This document shows positions 60,782-64,000 of a DNA stretch of 64,000 nucleotides, piece by piece. Below the pieces are notes generated by a model that worked only from the letters and a program-made list of their open reading frames with translations, was not told the origin of the DNA and did no database searches. How positions within the stretch are numbered: the first letter of the stretch is position 1; every line of letters begins with the position of its first letter. The DNA comes from Pseudomonas sp. WS 5079 (GTDB taxonomy: Bacteria > Pseudomonadota > Gammaproteobacteria > Pseudomonadales > Pseudomonadaceae), in assembly GCF_012985465.1 (NCBI RefSeq), contig NZ_JAAQWN010000014.1, forward strand, positions 1-64,000, read 5' to 3'. A program made the position numbers and the translations under genes.

Positions 60782-62086
60782 ATGAGCACAGCCAATACCG
60801 CCCACAGCGTCACCCTTGCCGAGCATGATCGCACCCACAGCACCGTCACCTGGCGCCTGATGCCGTTGCTGCTGATCTGTTACCTGTTTGCCCACCTGGA
60901 CCGGATCAACATCGGGTTCGCCAAGATGCAGATGAGCAGCGACCTGCACTTCAGCGACACGGTGTATGGCTTCGGTGCCGGTCTGTTCTTTATCGCCTAC
61001 GCGCTGTTCGGCGTGCCCAGCAATATCGCCCTGGACCGCGTCGGGCCACGGCGCTGGATCGCCTGCCTGATGGTGGTGTGGGGCATCCTGTCCACCAGCA
61101 TGCTGTGGATCGAAAGTTCCACCGGCTTCTATGTCCTGCGTTTTTTGCTGGGCGTGGCCGAGGCGGGTTTCTTCCCGGGGATCCTGGTGTTTCTCAACCG
61201 CTGGTACCCGGCGCGCCGACGCGCGCAGATCACCGCCCTGTTCGCCATCGCCGTGCCCATGGCCGGGGTGATTGGCGGGCCGCTCTCGGGGGCGATCCTG
61301 GAAAACTTCCACGACTTTGGCGGCATGCGCGGCTGGCAGTGGATGTTCCTCATCGAAGGCGCCCCCGTGGTGCTGCTGGGCCTGGTGGTGCTCAAGTACC
61401 TGCCGGACAGTTTTGAAACGGTGAAGTGGCTGGAGCCTGCGCAAAAGCAACAATTGCGCGAGCAACTGAGCACCGAGGAAAAGCGCAAGTCCATCACCTC
61501 CTTCGGCGGCATCCTGCGCGACCCGCAAGTGTGGCTGCTGGTGGCGATTTACTTTGCGGTGATGCTGGCGGTCAACACCCTGGCGTTCTGGATGCCCACC
61601 CTGATCCATGGCGCCGGCATCGGCCGCGACAGCCAGGTCGGCCTGCTGAGCGCCGTGCCGTATCTGGCCGGCTGCTTCTTCATGATCGGCTGCGGGCGCT
61701 CTTCGGACCGCAACCGCGAACGCCGCTGGCACTTGTGCGTGCCGCTGCTGATGGCCGCCGCCGGGATTGCCGTAGCCGGCCTGGCACCGGGCAACTCGCT
61801 GGTGGTGATGGGCGGCCTGATCGTCGCCGGCATGGGCGCCAGCGCCGCGCTGCCGATGTTCTGGCAACTGCCGCCGGCCTTCCTGTCCAACTGCACCCAG
61901 GCGGCCGGGATCGCCATGATCAGCTCGTTTGGCAGCATCGCCTCGTTCCTTGCGCCCTACCTGATCGGCTGGATGCGCGACACCACCCAAAGCGCCAGCC
62001 TCGCCCTGTACGTGCTGGCGCTGTTTATCGCCCTTGGCGGCCTGCTGGTGTTGCGCACCAACGCCGCCATCGTCAACCCTCAGTAA
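60782..62086 (+). CDS. hpaX: 4-hydroxyphenylacetate permease, MFS (ACS family)
   Basis: A 434-residue MFS transporter with twelve predicted TM segments. It starts its core with WRLMPLLLICYLFAHLDRINIGFAK, the anion:cation symporter (ACS) signature. GVAEAGFFPGILVFLNRWYP lies in TM4-5. In E. coli strain W the homologue HpaX imports 4-HPA. The position inside the operon between hpaF and hpaH supports that. The ATG has no strong ribosome site. Confidence 0.9.
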   Translation: MSTANTAHSVTLAEHDRTHSTVTWRLMPLLLICYLFAHLDRINIGFAKMQMSSDLHFSDTVYGFGAGLFFIAYALFGVPSNIALDRVGPRRWIACLMVVWGILSTSMLWIESSTGFYVLRFLLGVAEAGFFPGILVFLNRWYPARRRAQITALFAIAVPMAGVIGGPLSGAILENFHDFGGMRGWQWMFLIEGAPVVLLGLVVLKYLPDSFETVKWLEPAQKQQLREQLSTEEKRKSITSFGGILRDPQVWLLVAIYFAVMLAVNTLAFWMPTLIHGAGIGRDSQVGLLSAVPYLAGCFFMIGCGRSSDRNRERRWHLCVPLLMAAAGIAVAGLAPGNSLVVMGGLIVAGMGASAALPMFWQLPPAFLSNCTQAAGIAMISSFGSIASFLAPYLIGWMRDTTQSASLALYVLALFIALGGLLVLRTNAAIVNPQ

Positions 62087-62098
62087 GAGACCCTTGTC

Positions 62099-62902
62099 AT
62101 GCTCGATCCACAGCTCATCCTGCAAGCCGCTGCCCAACTGGACCATGCCGAACGCAGCCGCGAACAGGTACGCCAGTTTTCCCTCGATCATCCGGCGATC
62201 ACGATCGAGGACGCCTACGCCATCCAGCGCGCCTGGGTCGCCCAGAAGATCAAGGGCGGGCGCAAGCTGGTCGGGCACAAGATCGGCCTGACCTCGCGGG
62301 CGATGCAGGTGTCGTCGAACATCACCGAACCGGACTACGGTGCGCTGCTCGATGACATGCTGTTTGAGGAAGGCACCGACATTCCATTCGAGCGCTTTAT
62401 CGTGCCGCGGGTCGAGGTCGAACTGGCCTTCATCCTCGGCAAGCCGCTCAAGGGCCCCAACTGCACGATTTTCGATGTGCTCGACGCCACCGAGTGGGTG
62501 ATCCCGGCCCTGGAGATCATCGACGCGCGCATCCAGCAGGTCGACCCGCACACCAAGGCCACGCGCAAGGTGTTCGACACCATCTCCGACAACGCCGCGA
62601 ATGCCGGCGTGGTCATGGGCGGCCGCGCGGTGCGGCCAACCGAGATCGACCTGCGCAAAGTGCCGGCGGTGCTGTATCGCAACGGCGTGATCGAAGAGTC
62701 CGGGGTCTCGGCCGCCGTGCTCAACCACCCGGCCAAGGGCGTGGCGTGGCTGGCGAACAAGCTGGCGCCCTACGACGTCACCTTGCTGCCAGGGCAGATC
62801 ATCCTCGGCGGCTCGTTTACCCGGCCGGTGGCGGCCAGCCCGGGCGATACCTTCCATGTCGACTACGACATGCTCGGCTCGATTTCCTGCCGATTCGTCT
62901 GA
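62099..62902 (+). CDS. hpaH: 2-oxo-hepta-3-ene-1,7-dioate hydratase
   Basis: A 267-residue FAH-fold hydratase. The metal site is in VPRVEVELAFILGKPL; GHKIGLTSRAMQ and LGGSFTRPVAASPGDTFHVDY are family motifs shared with MhpD and 4-oxalocrotonate decarboxylase. It hydrates 2-oxohept-3-enedioate to 4-hydroxy-2-oxoheptanedioate. It starts 12 bases after hpaX stop. Confidence 0.93.
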   Translation: MLDPQLILQAAAQLDHAERSREQVRQFSLDHPAITIEDAYAIQRAWVAQKIKGGRKLVGHKIGLTSRAMQVSSNITEPDYGALLDDMLFEEGTDIPFERFIVPRVEVELAFILGKPLKGPNCTIFDVLDATEWVIPALEIIDARIQQVDPHTKATRKVFDTISDNAANAGVVMGGRAVRPTEIDLRKVPAVLYRNGVIEESGVSAAVLNHPAKGVAWLANKLAPYDVTLLPGQIILGGSFTRPVAASPGDTFHVDYDMLGSISCRFV

Positions 62903-62920
62903 CACCTGGAGGACTGATTC

Positions 62921-63721
62921 ATGGACATGCCTGTCAACCGCTTCAAACAGCGGCTCACCTGCGGGGAGCCGCAGATCGGCCTGTGGCTGGGCCTGGCGCA
63001 CGCGTACTGCGCGGAACTGGCGGCCAATGCCGGTTTCGATTGGCTGCTGATCGACGGCGAACACGCCCCCAACGACTTGCGCGGCATGCTCGGCCAATTG
63101 CAGGCCGTGGCGCCCTACGCCAGCGAGGCGGTGATTCGTCCGGTCCTTGGCGACACCGCATTGATCAAGCAGGTGCTGGATATCGGCGCGCAAACCTTGT
63201 TGGTGCCGATGGTCGAAAGCGCCACCCAGGCCCGGGAACTGGTGCGCGCCATGCGCTATCCACCCCAGGGCATCCGCGGCGTGGGCAGCGCCCTGGCGCG
63301 GGCTTCACGCTGGAACAGCATCGACGGCTACCTGGACCAGGCCGACGCACAGATGTGCCTGCTGGTGCAGATCGAAAGCTTGCAAGGGCTGGCCAACCTC
63401 GACGCGATAGCGGCTGTCGAAGGCGTGGATGGCGTGTTTATCGGCCCGGCGGACTTGAGTGCATCCATGGGCCACCGGGGCAATCCGGGGCACCCTGACG
63501 TGCAAGCGGCAATCGAAGATGCCATTGCGCGGATCCGCCAGGCGGGCAAGGCGGCGGGGATTCTCAGTGCCGATGAGAAACTCGCCCGGCGGTACATCGA
63601 GCTGGGCGCGGGGTTTGTCGCAGTGGGGGTGGATACCACGGTGCTGATGCGTGGGTTGCAGGGGTTGGTGGGCAAGTTCAAAGACAAACCCGCGCCAGCG
63701 AGCACTGGCGGCGTCTACTAA
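62921..63721 (+). CDS. hpaI: 4-hydroxy-2-oxoheptanedioate aldolase
   Basis: A 266-residue class II (metal-dependent) pyruvate aldolase of the HpcH/HpaI family. The catalytic His lies in LLIDGEHAPND; metal ligands are Glu in LVQIES and Asp in IGPADLSASMG. It yields pyruvate and succinate semialdehyde, the last step of the pathway. GGAGG precedes the ATG by about nine bases. Downstream lies a REP pair, then the hpaR-like fragment. Confidence 0.94.
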   Translation: MDMPVNRFKQRLTCGEPQIGLWLGLAHAYCAELAANAGFDWLLIDGEHAPNDLRGMLGQLQAVAPYASEAVIRPVLGDTALIKQVLDIGAQTLLVPMVESATQARELVRAMRYPPQGIRGVGSALARASRWNSIDGYLDQADAQMCLLVQIESLQGLANLDAIAAVEGVDGVFIGPADLSASMGHRGNPGHPDVQAAIEDAIARIRQAGKAAGILSADEKLARRYIELGAGFVAVGVDTTVLMRGLQGLVGKFKDKPAPASTGGVY

Positions 63722-63747
63722 TCACCTTCAAACGCCGCAGGACCCGA

Positions 63748-63839
63748 TGTGAGAGCGGGCTTGCTCGCGAAAGCGGTGTGTCAGTCAATATATTCGGTGA
63801 CTGAACCACTGCTTTCGCGAGCAAGCCCGCTCCCACATT
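63748..63839. repeat. REP pair (inverted)
   Basis: TGTGAGAGCGGGCTTGCTCG faces CGAGCAAGCCCGCTCCCACA. It ends the hpa operon, 26 bases after the hpaI stop, before the convergent hpaR-like gene. Confidence 0.92.
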
Positions 63840-63869
63840 TTGGATGTGTGGTGTTTGAGAGATCGTGTT

Positions 63870-64000
63870 TCAGCGCCTGATGTTTTTCAGCTCATCCAAC
63901 AACCCCAGCAAGGTCTGCAACTTTTCCTCCCCCAACTGCTCCTGCAAACGCTGGTAGTTGGCCTCCATGCACTGGCTCATGGACGCAAAACTCGCCCGGC
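63870..64000 (-). CDS. second HpaR-like MarR regulator, C-terminal fragment (runs off window)
   Basis: The minus strand reads 42 codons from the window edge to a TGA at 63870-63872. The peptide has SFASMSQCMEANYQRLQEQL, then GEEKLQTLLGLLDELKNIRR. It aligns without gaps to the C-terminus of the HpaR at 53426 (EMSAGMESNYQKIQEQFGEE, then QLQQLLELLNQLKNIKP). It is therefore the end of a paralogous MarR regulator whose HTH lies beyond the right edge. It faces the hpa operon tail to tail. Confidence 0.8.
   Translation of the reverse strand, partial: RASFASMSQCMEANYQRLQEQLGEEKLQTLLGLLDELKNIRR

Noticed and set aside
60761..63193. Long open frame (810 codons) antisense to hpaX, hpaH and hpaI
   Set aside because: It is a GC-rich shadow of three well-conserved genes, has low-complexity His/Gln/Arg-rich translation and no domain.

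Overview
The window looks like a chromosomal segment of a fluorescens-group Pseudomonas. The reasons are the GC-rich coding, the very frequent GTGGGAGC(G/T)GGCTTGC-type REP elements between genes, an OprD-family porin set, a divergent mdeR-mdeA pair and a complete lower homoprotocatechuate (hpa) pathway with split hpaG1/hpaG2. No rRNA, tRNA, CRISPR, phage or transposase gene was seen.

Layout. 0-5.6 kb: acetoin/diol-type short-chain dehydrogenase, a TonB-dependent siderophore receptor, an AhpD-like protein and an MscS-type channel with a cyclic-nucleotide-binding-like domain. 5.6-10.8 kb: pirin, then a two-component system facing a CirA/IrgA-like TonB receptor, with Fur-box-like sites at both outer ends (an iron module). 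11-17 kb: RND efflux adaptor and pump behind a perfect palindrome, a MASE2-GGDEF diguanylate cyclase, and a LysE exporter divergent from a MocR-type regulator. 18.6-19.4 kb: tandem array of about 136-bp REP-containing units. 19.6-25.7 kb: amidase, MHS-family transporter, OprD porin, a short alpha/beta-hydrolase-like protein whose nucleophile Ser is Ala, and a LysR regulator. 26-34.3 kb: GntR regulator, a five-gene branched-chain-amino-acid-type ABC importer, an M20 carbamoylase/amidohydrolase and a second amidase, tightly overlapped as one operon for an amide or ureido compound. 34.3-35.5 kb: a 1.2-kb nested inverted-repeat element containing two 344-bp tandem units.

36.5-44.5 kb: LacI regulator and a polyol cluster: DCXR-like reductase, FGGY kinase, erythritol/threitol-dehydrogenase-like enzyme and a ribose-type ABC importer, whose promoter carries a LacI-type operator. 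44.7-50.4 kb: fatty-acid-hydroxylase-like and SMP-30/strictosidine-synthase-like pair, a secreted PPC-domain protein, a near-consensus LexA box, an Ais-type phosphatase and a serralysin-type metalloprotease without its secretion genes. 50.5-53.4 kb: mdeR-mdeA (methionine gamma-lyase) and a GlxA-type AraC regulator.

53.4-64 kb: the 4-hydroxyphenylacetate/homoprotocatechuate meta-cleavage cluster: hpaR, OprD porin, hpaA, then hpaG1-G2-E-D-F-X-H-I. HpaD opens the ring; HpaE, HpaF, HpaG1G2, HpaH and HpaI take the product to pyruvate and succinate semialdehyde; HpaX is the probable importer. The 4-HPA monooxygenase genes hpaBC are not in the window. A second, truncated hpaR-like gene enters at the right edge, so two MarR paralogues bracket the cluster, and REP elements sit inside the operon on both sides of hpaD.
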